Position numbers and translations under genes: made by a program. This document shows positions 24,717-32,156 of a stretch of DNA of 32,156 nt, piece after piece. A model generated the notes under the pieces. That model ran no database searches. It was given only the letters and a program-made list of their open reading frames with translations, and was not told where the DNA came from. Location of the stretch: positions 1-32,156 of the forward strand of contig CACXPT010000014.1 of assembly GCA_902769585.1 (NCBI GenBank), in the 5' to 3' direction. Each line of letters begins with the position of its first letter. Positions within the stretch are counted from its first letter, which is position 1. The DNA is from an uncultured bacterium. GTDB taxonomy: Bacteria > Verrucomicrobiota > Kiritimatiellia > RFP12 > UBA1067.

Positions 24717-26510
24717 TTATTCGGTTAGATCTGTCATGAGCGCGGCGGCGGTCTGCTTCGAGACTACGAACACGGCGTCAGCGCCGCCTACTGTGGCGTA
24801 ACGTCCGCCGCCTGACGTCGCTCCGCCGAGCAGGACGTTACGCCGCGCGTTGCCGGTCGCCTCGACGTCTATCGTGACGATGCATGCCGGCTTGTCCAGT
24901 CCGCAGCGCCGGAAATCTCCCGGCGTGGCGGCGACGGTCTCCACGCTCACGGCCTCGACATTCGCGAGGGCTGTCAGCAGTGCCTTGATGGCTGTCGGGT
25001 TGGAGCGCTTGCCTTCCATCGGCTTCTCGAGGTTCCAGACCGCTCTTGTTGCGTCGAACACCACTGCGGGCGCCTCCCCGGAATCCGTCTTCACCGACAG
25101 GCGCCGCACTGTCGTGGGGTCGAGCGTCAGGAGCGTCTTCGAGCGCAGGTCGGCGAACGACACGTCTCTGCCGAAGTAGTCCGCGGGCACGGCGATGGCC
25201 GCATGGCTCGCGGCGGTTGTCTCGACCGCCACCTGTATCTCTTGGGCGGGCTTTTTCTTGTTCTTCGGGTCGGGTCTCGCGATATCGTTCTGCTTGAGCT
25301 TCAGTATCTTCTCCACTAGGTCTGCCGCCATCGCCTGGTCGGCCGGAGCCACCACTGGCGCGTCGATCCGCCAGATGCCGTTGGTGTCGCGGCCGAGCAC
25401 GTACACGAGAGAGTTGGCAGTGATGGAGACGGACTTCAGGGCCTCGTCCGCCTTGAAGGAAAACACGCGCGTGTCGCGGAACGCGGCCTCGTGCGCGCGG
25501 CACATCTCGGCGAGCGAGGCGTCGACGGACACGACTGCGGCGCCGTTCTGCACCAGCGCCCACACGCGGTTCGTGCCGGCCACTCCGCCGAAGAGGATCG
25601 TCTCGACCGAGCCGTCCATCGCCAGCACGGTGACGGAGAGCGCGGTGTCGACAGAGAGGCCTGTCTTGTTCACGGTGAATCCGTACGGCACGAGCGCGGC
25701 GGCGGGCAGCGTGCCGTCCGGAGTCGTCCCGTGCGGCGGCGGCTGTGAGGCGGACGGCAGCGTGAAGTCGATCACGCGGGCCGCCGCCAGCTTGTCTGCC
25801 AGCGCCGTCACGGCCTCCGCGTCGGCCACCGCGGCGATGGGCTCGGTCATCCGCCATCCCGTCCCGTCGCGCACGAGCTTCACGAGCGATGCGGTCTGCT
25901 CGTTCAGCTCCTTCGCGTCCGGCACGCGGAGCTCAAGCCCGGCGATCTCGTCCCTGGGGCATGACAGTATCGCGCACTGGCGGAACGAGTCGACGCCCGA
26001 GGGCGCGGCGGCGAACGCGTCCGCCGGGAGCGTGAAGACGTTCCTGATGCCTTCGACGCGCGCGTAGATCTCCTTGCCCGACGCGGTGGCGGCTCCGAAG
26101 AGGACGGTGTTCGTCACGCTGCCAGCCGAAAGCGAGATCGTGGAACGCGGAGGGTTGAGGCCGAAGTCGGCGAGGGTCTCGTGCAGCTGGTTCAGCTCGT
26201 CCTCGGTGCGCATGTCGCAGATTGGCGCGAGCGTGAGCATGTCGATGAGCTGGGCCACGGGCGCGGGATCGGCAGGGGACGGGAAGGGGGCGACGATCCT
26301 CCAGCTTCTGGACTTCTGCTCCAGCGTCATCTTCACGCCGTCCCGCGCAGTGACGGTAACCGCGTCCACGGCCGACGGGTCGACAGGGCAGAGCACGCGC
26401 CTCGTCGCGTCTGACGCCACCACGCGCGCTCGCTCGGAAAGCCCCCACAGGCCCGCCGCGCAGGCGACGATGCCGAGAAGGAACAATATGATGAACCGTC
26501 TGTTGCTCAT
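24717..26510 (-). CDS. DUF4340 membrane-anchored protein
   Basis: About 597 residues with one N-terminal membrane segment (RFIILFLLGIVACAAGLWGL) and a long periplasmic part. Repeated blocks of the DUF4340 type are visible: 'W.I..P....AD...V..L...L' around residues 70-105, again around 230-260, and 'WRIDAPVVAPADQAMAADLV' near 400. DUF4340 proteins usually sit beside GldG/ABC-2 exporters; none is here. The GTG at 26528 that would lengthen the frame lies within the promoter, so the ATG at 26510 is preferred. Function unknown. Confidence 0.78.
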   Translation of the reverse strand: MSNRRFIILFLLGIVACAAGLWGLSERARVVASDATRRVLCPVDPSAVDAVTVTARDGVKMTLEQKSRSWRIVAPFPSPADPAPVAQLIDMLTLAPICDMRTEDELNQLHETLADFGLNPPRSTISLSAGSVTNTVLFGAATASGKEIYARVEGIRNVFTLPADAFAAAPSGVDSFRQCAILSCPRDEIAGLELRVPDAKELNEQTASLVKLVRDGTGWRMTEPIAAVADAEAVTALADKLAAARVIDFTLPSASQPPPHGTTPDGTLPAAALVPYGFTVNKTGLSVDTALSVTVLAMDGSVETILFGGVAGTNRVWALVQNGAAVVSVDASLAEMCRAHEAAFRDTRVFSFKADEALKSVSITANSLVYVLGRDTNGIWRIDAPVVAPADQAMAADLVEKILKLKQNDIARPDPKNKKKPAQEIQVAVETTAASHAAIAVPADYFGRDVSFADLRSKTLLTLDPTTVRRLSVKTDSGEAPAVVFDATRAVWNLEKPMEGKRSNPTAIKALLTALANVEAVSVETVAATPGDFRRCGLDKPACIVTIDVEATGNARRNVLLGGATSGGGRYATVGGADAVFVVSKQTAAALMTDLTE

Positions 26511-26518
26511 GCGCCGAT

Positions 26519-26524
26519 ATTCTA
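26519..26524 (-). promoter_or_regulatory. -10 box (TAGAAT) next to the DUF4340 start codon
   Basis: On the minus strand TGTGG-TAGAAT ends 8 bases before the ATG at 26510, so transcription should begin at or next to the start codon. No ribosome-binding site is seen. The -35 candidate is a weak AAGACG at 26547-26542. Confidence 0.5.
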
Positions 26525-26577
26525 CCACATCGGCGGCGTTTCGTCTTGCGCAATATCCGCGATCGGGAGAGTTATGG

Positions 26578-26583
26578 TATAAT
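26578..26583 (+). promoter_or_regulatory. -10 box (TGG-TATAAT) for the DUF5696-like gene
   Basis: A perfect extended -10 box 34 bases before the start codon at 26618 and divergent from the DUF4340 promoter. No good -35 is seen at 17-18 bases. Confidence 0.65.
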
Positions 26584-26617
26584 GCTTGCGTTCACGAAAA
26601 CCAATGCTAGGAGCGAA

Positions 26618-28411
26618 ATGAAGACGAGACTTGTTTTTGCGGCGGCCGCGCTGGCTGCGGCGGCGGCCTGCGGCGCTGAGCTGACTGTCGAGATTCTGCG
26701 GCAGAACGGCCACATGACCAGCGAGCAGGCGCCGCTCGCCATCAAGGACGGCCGGGCGGAGTTCCGCATGGCGAAGAAGAGCATCCCGGCCGACGTCAGG
26801 CTGGTGCGCGTGCGCCCCGACTTCGCCCGCGTCAAGGCGGGATCGGACGGCTACTGGGTGAACTCTGACGGCGAGCTAGGCACGTTCAAGGCGCGCGAGA
26901 AGAACGGCTCGCGCCGGAGCGGACGCCCGCACATGCCGTTCTTCGGCATGAAGTCGCCTGGCGGCACTTGGGTGGCAATCGTCGAGGGGATGCCGTACAA
27001 CTGCTCGTTCGCGGCAGAGCTGAAGGACGACACGTATTCCCTCTCGCTGGCCTGGGACTGGCAGATGCAGGATCCGTACGAGGACCTGGTCGTGAGCTTC
27101 ACATGGCTGGAGGGGGCGGACGCCGACTACGCCGGCATGGCGCGGACGTACCGGCAGTACCAGCTGAACCGCGGCGCCGTCGTGCCGCTCGCGGAGCGCG
27201 TCAAGAAGCAGCCTATCCTCGACTACATGGCGGAATGGCCAGAGGTGCGCGTGCGCAACGCCTGGAAGCCCGTGCCCAGTCCGGTGCCGGAGCAGACGGT
27301 GAAGGACGAGCCTCCGGTGAAGCCGGTGATCACGTTCGACCGCTTCAAGGACATCGCCGACGAGTTCAAGCGGCAGGGCATCGAGGGCGCCGAGTTCTGT
27401 CTCGTGGGCTGGAACGTTGGCGGGCACGACGGACGCTGGCCGCAGATATTCCCCGTCGAGCCCACTCTCGGCGGCGAGAAGGGGCTGAAGGAGGCGATCG
27501 CCCATGCGCAGGGGCTGGGCTACAAGGTGGTGGCGCACTGCAACCACCGCGACGCATACATGATCGCCGACTCCTGGGACGCCGAGTACATCGTCGAGAA
27601 GAACGAGGACGGTTCCCTGAAGCGCGGAAAGACGACCTGGGGCGGCGGACGGATGTACACGATCTGCCCGAAGCGCGCCTACGAGCGGTTCGCGATCAAG
27701 GACATGGCGATGGTCGCCGCGATGGGCTTCAAGGGGCTCCACTACCTCGACGTCTTCAGCTGCGTGGGCGCGCCGCGCTGCGACGATCCGCGCCATCCTC
27801 TAAACGAGCGCGAGGCGGTGAAGTACGTGGGGCATATCCTCCAGCTCGGGCGCGACACGTTCGGCGGCATCTCCTCCGAAGGCTCGTACGACCAGAACGC
27901 CGGCCAGCTCGACTACATACTCTACGTGTCGTTCGCTCGCCCGTTCGACACGGCGAAGTACCCGGCGCTCGTCGACCGCTACGTGCCGATGTTCCAGCTC
28001 GTCTACAACGGTATCATCCTATCCAACCCGTTCACGACGACGGTGAACGCCCCGCTCAAGGGAAGGCCTAGCGAGCTGAAGACGATAGAGTTCGGTGCGC
28101 GTCCGTCGTTCTATTTCTACGCGAACTTCAAGTCAAGCGGCACGAACTGGATGGGCGACGAGGACCTCGTCTGCTCCACGTATGACGAGCTCCGCGCGTC
28201 CGTCGCGACCGTCAAGCGCGGGATAGAGGCGTACAAGTCGCTGTGGCGGCTGCAGTACGTCTACATGGAAGGGCACGACGAGCTCGCTCCAGGCGTGTAC
28301 GTGACGCGGTACGCCAACGGCACGAAGGTGTACGTGAACTACACGAAGCTGCCGTTCGTGGTCGCCCCGGAAGGGACGACGATCCCCGCCGAAGACTGGA
28401 TGGTCAAGTGA
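26618..28411 (+). CDS. Secreted DUF5696-like putative glycoside-hydrolase-fold protein
   Basis: About 597 residues with an Ala-rich signal peptide (MKTRLVFAAAALAAAAACGA). A beta-sandwich-like N-terminal part (residues ~22-210) is followed by a TIM-barrel-like region: ITFDRFKDIADEFKRQGIEG, LVGWNVGGHDGRWPQ, VVAHCNHRDAYM, GLHYLDVFSCVG, then FGGISSEGSYDQNAG. Paired acidic residues at the barrel strand ends (LDVFS, ISSEGS) fit a retaining or inverting glycosidase. The layout matches the DUF5696 family and distantly GH101 endo-alpha-GalNAc-ases. AGGAG lies 4 bases before the ATG at 26618. It overlaps the exonuclease gene by one base (TGATG). Confidence 0.7.
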   Translation: MKTRLVFAAAALAAAAACGAELTVEILRQNGHMTSEQAPLAIKDGRAEFRMAKKSIPADVRLVRVRPDFARVKAGSDGYWVNSDGELGTFKAREKNGSRRSGRPHMPFFGMKSPGGTWVAIVEGMPYNCSFAAELKDDTYSLSLAWDWQMQDPYEDLVVSFTWLEGADADYAGMARTYRQYQLNRGAVVPLAERVKKQPILDYMAEWPEVRVRNAWKPVPSPVPEQTVKDEPPVKPVITFDRFKDIADEFKRQGIEGAEFCLVGWNVGGHDGRWPQIFPVEPTLGGEKGLKEAIAHAQGLGYKVVAHCNHRDAYMIADSWDAEYIVEKNEDGSLKRGKTTWGGGRMYTICPKRAYERFAIKDMAMVAAMGFKGLHYLDVFSCVGAPRCDDPRHPLNEREAVKYVGHILQLGRDTFGGISSEGSYDQNAGQLDYILYVSFARPFDTAKYPALVDRYVPMFQLVYNGIILSNPFTTTVNAPLKGRPSELKTIEFGARPSFYFYANFKSSGTNWMGDEDLVCSTYDELRASVATVKRGIEAYKSLWRLQYVYMEGHDELAPGVYVTRYANGTKVYVNYTKLPFVVAPEGTTIPAEDWMVK

Positions 28412-29196
28412 TGAAGCTCGCGCTCCAGCTGGACAGGCCGCTCGTCGTGTTCGACATCGAGTCGACCGGCGTCAACGCGCGGCAGGACCGCATCATCGAG
28501 CTCGCGGCGATCCGCGTCGATCCCGACGGCACGGAGACGGCGAAATGCTGGCTGCTGAACCCCGGCGTGCCGATCCCTAAGGAGACGACTGATATCCACG
28601 GAATAACCGACGAGATCGTGCGCAACTGCCCCACCTTCGCCGACGTGGCAGACGAGGTGGAGGAGTTCTTCAGGGGCTGCGACCTCTCCGGCTTCAACTG
28701 CGACCGCTTCGACGTGCCGTGTCTCGAGGAGGAGTTCGCGCGCGCAGGGCGGAACTTCGAGGCGAGCGCGCGGCGGCACATCGACGTGCAGCGCATCTAC
28801 CACAAGAAGGAGCCGCGCGACCTCTCCGCCGCAGTGCAGTTCTACTGCGGCCGCGACCACACGGGCGCGCACGGCGCGGAGGCGGACACACAGGCGACGC
28901 TTGACGTCCTCAAGGCGCAGCTCGCGAAGTACGACGACCTGCCCAAGACGACCGAGGCGCTGGACGAATACCTTGTGCCGCGCGATCCTCTCAACGCCGA
29001 CCGCATGGGGCTGCTCCGCTGGACGAACGGGACGCTGTGCGTGAACTTCGGCAAGAAGAAGGGCGTGCCGCTCATGGAGCTATTCACGCACGAGCGCAAC
29101 TGGCTGAAGTGGTTCGCGAAGGGGAACTTCGAGACCGACGCGCGCATGATAGTCCAGGACCTGCTGGACTTCGGCCGTCTGCCGCCTCGCCCATAG
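28411..29196 (+). CDS. DnaQ-like 3'-5' exonuclease (DEDDh)
   Basis: This 261-residue protein has the DEDDh nuclease motifs in order: FDIESTG (ExoI, Asp and Glu), SGFNCDRFDVPCLEEEF (ExoII, Asp) and HGAEADTQATLDVL (ExoIII, His and Asp). HGIT, about 60 residues in, is a normal DnaQ element. The C-terminal 70 residues contain VNFGKKKGVPLMEL and WLKWFAKGNFETD, resembling the small DUF3820-type module. It may act in DNA repair or proofreading rather than as the main Pol III epsilon subunit. Translation is coupled to the upstream secreted protein by TGATG. Its stop abuts the stop of the convergent acyl-CoA synthetase. Confidence 0.87.
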   Translation: MKLALQLDRPLVVFDIESTGVNARQDRIIELAAIRVDPDGTETAKCWLLNPGVPIPKETTDIHGITDEIVRNCPTFADVADEVEEFFRGCDLSGFNCDRFDVPCLEEEFARAGRNFEASARRHIDVQRIYHKKEPRDLSAAVQFYCGRDHTGAHGAEADTQATLDVLKAQLAKYDDLPKTTEALDEYLVPRDPLNADRMGLLRWTNGTLCVNFGKKKGVPLMELFTHERNWLKWFAKGNFETDARMIVQDLLDFGRLPPRP

Positions 29197-30933
29197 CTAG
29201 GCGTTTGGCCAGAGCTGGGCGGCAAGCTCGCGCAGCTTGTACTTCTGGATCTTCTGCGATGCGGTCATCGGGAAGATGTCCATGAAGTGGACGTACTTCG
29301 GGATCTTGAACCACGAGATCTTGTTGTGGCAGAAGTCCGCCACGTCCTCCTCCTTGAGGTCGGCGCCGTCGGCGGGGATGATGAACGCGGCAGGCTGCTC
29401 GCCGTACTTCTTCGAGGGGCAGCCCACCACGGCCACGTCCTTCACGCCGGGCATCGTGCCGAGGAAGTCCTCCACCTCCTTCGGGGAGATGTTCTCGCCG
29501 CCGCGGATGATGAGGTCCTTGAGGCGGCCGGTGATGTAGTAGTAGCCGTCCTTGTCCATGCGGCCGATGTCGCCGGAGTGGAGCCATCCGTTCTTGTCGA
29601 TGCACTTCGCGGTCTGCTCGGGCATCTTGTAGTAGCCCTTCATGTTGTTGAAGCCGCGGCAGCAGATCTCGCCGTCGGTGTCGAGCGGAGCGATCTCGCC
29701 GCTCTCGGGATCGATGATCGCCACCTCGATGCCGGGGAGGGCCTGTCCGATCGTCTGGCACTTGCGCTCGATGGACGGCTCGAAGGAGCGCGTCATCGTC
29801 ATCACGGGACCGCTCTCCGTGAGGCCGTAGGGGTTGCAGACCTCCCTCATGTACATGCGGTCGACGACCTGCTGCATGCGGTGGACGGGGCAGGCGCTGC
29901 CGGACATGATGCCCGACCTGAGCGAGTGGAAGTCGAACTTCGAGAAGAGCGGATGGTCGAGCATGGCGATGTACATCGTGGGCACGCCGTAGACGGCGGT
30001 GCACTTCTCGCGCTCGATGGACATCATCACCTGGATGGGGTCGAACTTCTCGAGGAACACCATGGTGGAGCCGTGGTTGACGCAGCTCATCACGCCGAGC
30101 ACGCAGCCGAAGCAGTGGAAAAGGGGAACTGGGATGCAAACGCGGTCGCGGCAGGTGAGGTTCTGGCAGGCTCCGATCCAGAAGCCGTCGTTCGCGATGT
30201 TGCGGTGCGTGAGCTGCACGCCCTTCGGGAAGCCAGTGGTGCCCGAGGTGTACTGCATGTTCACGACGTCGTTCACGTCGCACTCGCCCTGGCGCTTCAG
30301 GTAGTCCTCCCACGGCGTCTCCACGGAGAGGGCGAGCACCTCGTTGAGCGAGTACATGCCGCGGTGCTTCTCGCCGCCGAGGAACATGACGCGCTTCAGG
30401 TGCGGGTACTTGGCGCTCTTCAGCTCGCCGCGGGGCTGCTCCTTCAGCTCGGGGACGAGCGTGTAGATCACGTCCACGTACGAGCAGTCGCGGTAGCCGG
30501 CGATGATGAAGAGGTTCTCGGTGTCGGACTGCGTGAGCGCGAAATCCATCTCGTGCTCCTTGTAGTTCGTGTTGAGCGGCAGGAGGATCGCGCCGATCTT
30601 GGCCGCCGCGAACATGAGCACCACCCAGTGCGGCACGTTGGTGGCCCAGAGGGCGATCTTCTCGCCGCGCTTCACGCCGAGGGCCATGAGGCCGCGCGCG
30701 AGGCGGTCGACCTCCTCGCCGAACTCGTACCAGGTGAGGCGGAAATCGCGGTCGGCGTACACGACGGCGTCGTTCTCGCCGCAGCGGGCGATCGTCTGGT
30801 CGAGCAGCTGTCCGAGGGTGTACTCGCGCGTGATTGGCAGGTTGTGCCACGGCACGCCGCGGCTCACGCTCTGCGTGAACGGCGCCTGCGTGGGCGTGGT
30901 TCCGAACGGGTCTGACAGCTTGAATTCGCTCAT
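29197..30933 (-). CDS. AMP-forming acyl-CoA synthetase
   Basis: A 578-residue member of the ANL adenylating superfamily. It has the P-loop-like A3 motif YTSGTTGFPKG near residue 227, the A5 motif YGLTESGP, A7 WLHSGDIGRMDKDGYYYITG, A8 GRLKDLIIRGGENI and the C-terminal catalytic Lys in ASQKIQKYKLRE. These enzymes activate a carboxylate with ATP and load it on CoA. Size and motifs fit medium/long-chain fatty acyl-CoA or related ligases; the chain length cannot be read. The frame is open further upstream, but AAAGG and a consensus promoter fix the ATG at 30933. Confidence 0.9.
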   Translation of the reverse strand: MSEFKLSDPFGTTPTQAPFTQSVSRGVPWHNLPITREYTLGQLLDQTIARCGENDAVVYADRDFRLTWYEFGEEVDRLARGLMALGVKRGEKIALWATNVPHWVVLMFAAAKIGAILLPLNTNYKEHEMDFALTQSDTENLFIIAGYRDCSYVDVIYTLVPELKEQPRGELKSAKYPHLKRVMFLGGEKHRGMYSLNEVLALSVETPWEDYLKRQGECDVNDVVNMQYTSGTTGFPKGVQLTHRNIANDGFWIGACQNLTCRDRVCIPVPLFHCFGCVLGVMSCVNHGSTMVFLEKFDPIQVMMSIEREKCTAVYGVPTMYIAMLDHPLFSKFDFHSLRSGIMSGSACPVHRMQQVVDRMYMREVCNPYGLTESGPVMTMTRSFEPSIERKCQTIGQALPGIEVAIIDPESGEIAPLDTDGEICCRGFNNMKGYYKMPEQTAKCIDKNGWLHSGDIGRMDKDGYYYITGRLKDLIIRGGENISPKEVEDFLGTMPGVKDVAVVGCPSKKYGEQPAAFIIPADGADLKEEDVADFCHNKISWFKIPKYVHFMDIFPMTASQKIQKYKLRELAAQLWPNA

Positions 30934-30972
30934 TTGTCGCCTTTCCTTCGCTTCCGCGTTTTTTGGCCGCAT

Positions 30973-31001
30973 ATTATATCCTTTTCGCCCCCGACTGTCA
31001 A
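30973..31001 (-). promoter_or_regulatory. Consensus promoter for the acyl-CoA synthetase (TTGACA-17-TATAAT)
   Basis: On the minus strand TTGACA (31001-30996) and TATAAT (30978-30973) are perfect hexamers 17 bases apart, about 40 bases before the start codon. Confidence 0.85.
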
Positions 31002-31021
31002 AACGCGCGCGATTCCGATTC

Positions 31022-31066
31022 TTGGTAATTGGCGACATTGGCAACATTATCACGTTGGCAACAATG
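31022..31066 (+). repeat. Family-1 repeat, half copy
   Basis: Only the core and right arm are present (TAATTGGCGACATTGGCAAC, then GTTGGCAACAATGT). It lies just upstream of the acyl-CoA synthetase promoter, between it and the divergent ATPase remnant. Confidence 0.7.
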
Positions 31067-31090
31067 TAAAGTTGCACGGGGCGGGGGAAT

Positions 31091-31120
31091 TTGGTGTGAA
31101 GGCATGAAATTGCATATAAT
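31091..31120 (+). promoter_or_regulatory. Promoter of the ATPase remnant (TTGGTG-18-TATAAT)
   Basis: TATAAT at 31115-31120 has TTGGTG at 31091-31096, 18 bases upstream. An AGGAG at 31192-31196 lies 8 bases before the ATG at 31205. Confidence 0.5.
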
Positions 31121-31204
31121 GCATTTTTATGCCCTTAGAGACATTGACGAAACGCGAATATTTTTCGATAATGTTGGCGTTTCTGCTCAATAGGAGTTTT
31201 CCAT

Positions 31205-31953
31205 ATGTTTTTTGGTCGCAAAGATGAGCTTCGGGCCTTTGACAGGTTATGGGCTTTGCCGGGCTCGTCGCTCGCGGTTTGCCGCGGAAGATGCTGGAGT
31301 CATTGGCGGAATCTTCGTTGACGGGGTGCGAGATCGCGGATCGGATCGGGCTTGAGTACAACGGGCATGTGTCTGAAAACCTGTTTGCACTGGAGGAGGC
31401 GGGTTTTGTGGCGAAGGACGCGGGGGTCAATCCCGACAACGGCAAGGTCTCCAATCTCTGCCGGTACAGGATCTGCGACAACTACACGCGCTTTTACCTG
31501 AAGTACATGCAACGCGAGCGCGAGTTGATCAAAAACGGGACGTTTCGCTTTTCGTCGCTTGAACAGCTGCCCGGATGGGACGCCATCATGGGGCTGCAGT
31601 TCGAGTGCCTGGTGATTGCGAATCTCGCCGCGTTGCTGCCGCTCATGGGACTTGACTCCACGTTGCTCGTTTCGGCCGCGCCGTATCTGCGTCGGGAGAC
31701 GGAAGGCAGAAAAGGCGTGCAGATTGACCTTCTGCTTCAGACGCGTCGGGCGATGTACGTGGTTGAAATCAAGCGGAAGGGCGAGATTGGCGAGAGCGTC
31801 GTCGAGGAGGTCGCGGCGAAGGTGGATGCCTTGCGCAAACGAAAGGGGATGTCCGTGCGCGCGGTGCTTGTCTATGACGGGCGATTGTCGAAACGAGTCC
31901 CCGCTGATGGCTATTTCAGCAGTCTTGTACCCATCGAGGCGTTTTTCAAATAG
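31205..31953 (+). pseudogene. Internally deleted, frameshifted DUF234-type AAA ATPase
   Basis: From the ATG at 31205, with promoter and ribosome-binding site in place, the frame reads MFFGRKDELRAFDRLW and on to SSLAVCRGR. This is the usual start of this ATPase family just before its Walker A loop, but the frame stops soon after (31319-31321). In another frame the protein resumes at about 31285 with RKMLESLAESSLTGCEIADR (winged helix) and continues through NYTRFYLKYMQRERELIKNG to the C-terminal PD-(D/E)xK-like domain (QIDLLLQTRRAMYVVEIKRK). Walker A, Walker B and about 200 residues are missing, so an out-of-frame deletion of roughly 600 bases is likely. An ATG at 31249 could still give a C-terminal fragment of 234 residues. 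Confidence 0.75.
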
Positions 31954-31955
31954 GA

Positions 31956-32042
31956 GTGGAAATGTTGCCAGTTTCCAGTGTTGCCAATGCCAATGTCCAA
32001 TATCCAATTGGTAATTGGCAACATTATCACATTGGCAACAAT
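31956..32042 (+). repeat. Family-1 palindromic repeat, copy at the 3' end of the ATPase remnant
   Basis: GTGGAAATGTTGCCAG on the left and TTATCACATTGGCAACA on the right flank a TCCAATTGGTAATTGG core. It starts two bases after the stop codon at 31951-31953. Confidence 0.82.
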
Positions 32043-32060
32043 CAAGGTTAACTTTCGCGT

Positions 32061-32107
32061 GTCGTGTAGTTTTCAAAACAGGACTGTCGTAGTTTTCAAA
32101 ACAGGAC
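32061..32107 (+). repeat. Two direct repeats of AGTTTTCAAAACAGGAC
   Basis: The 17-base unit occurs at 32068-32084 and 32091-32107 (23-base period), each preceded by GTCGT. The core GTTTTCAAAAC is nearly palindromic. No gene is visible from here to the window end; it may be an operator or an element end belonging to a gene beyond 32156. Confidence 0.6.
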
Positions 32108-32156
32108 AATACCGACAATTGCGACCCCCTTGATTTTATTGGGTTTTGTTGCGGAG

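Noticed and set aside
26511..26528. GTG at 26528 as the DUF4340 start
   Set aside because: It overlaps the TGTGG-TAGAAT promoter; MSNRRF at 26510 leads directly into the membrane segment.
31050..32118. Minus-strand frames opposite the ATPase remnant
   Set aside because: No recognisable domain, and the plus strand shows clear homology to the ATPase family.

Overview
The window is a compact, GC-rich bacterial chromosome segment with 19 protein genes or gene fragments. It has no rRNA, tRNA or CRISPR array that I can see. The gene content suggests the Kiritimatiellota/Verrucomicrobiota side of the PVC group, probably an anaerobic, host- or polysaccharide-associated member. This placement is inference. 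It rests on a giant autotransporter-associated beta-strand-repeat surface protein, a eukaryote-like UDP-sugar pyrophosphorylase, many secreted proteins of uncertain function, and abundant short palindromic repeats. Most operons are preceded by a recognisable sigma-70 type promoter, often with an extended TGG-TATAAT -10 box placed immediately after the previous stop codon.

Layout. 1-6017: 3' part of a large beta-helical surface protein, a Tat-exported PHP-domain protein and a Gfo/Idh/MocA oxidoreductase. 6018-6250: repeat-filled gap. 6251-10867: PIG-L deacetylase, then a very large MmeI-like restriction-modification fusion and a possible 42-residue ORF. 10846-14241: NagB-like sugar isomerase/deaminase, then ilvC, a small lipoprotein and a Xer recombinase. 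14324-17561: UDP-sugar pyrophosphorylase, KDPG aldolase, a long heptamer palindrome and a KDG kinase (the last two enzymes form the lower Entner-Doudoroff/uronate branch). 17631-21822: DUF481 outer-membrane protein, radical SAM protein and a secreted nitrilase-GDPD fusion with overlapping ends. 21833-26510 (minus strand): a DUF4340 membrane protein and an epimerase in tandem, then thrS from its own promoter. 26618-29196: DUF5696-like secreted protein and a DnaQ-like exonuclease. 29197-30933 (minus): acyl-CoA synthetase. 31205-31953: a broken DUF234-type ATPase. No gene-free stretch exceeds 300 bases; the longest is 30934-31204, which holds two promoters and a half-copy of the main repeat.

The most striking feature is a set of short palindromic repeat families that occur between genes and also in frame inside genes. 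The MmeI-like gene carries six such inserts from three families, plus a roughly 178-residue foreign domain resembling phage/polyvalent-protein LPD3/PBECR domains placed between methyltransferase motifs. Subtracting all seven inserts leaves about 900 residues, the normal size of the family. A heptamer repeat is also embedded in frame in the radical SAM gene. Outside genes, repeats begin at, or a few bases after, the stop codons of three genes, two of which take their stop codon from the repeat. This pattern resembles protein-inserted palindromic elements such as those of Rickettsia, but with unrelated sequences.
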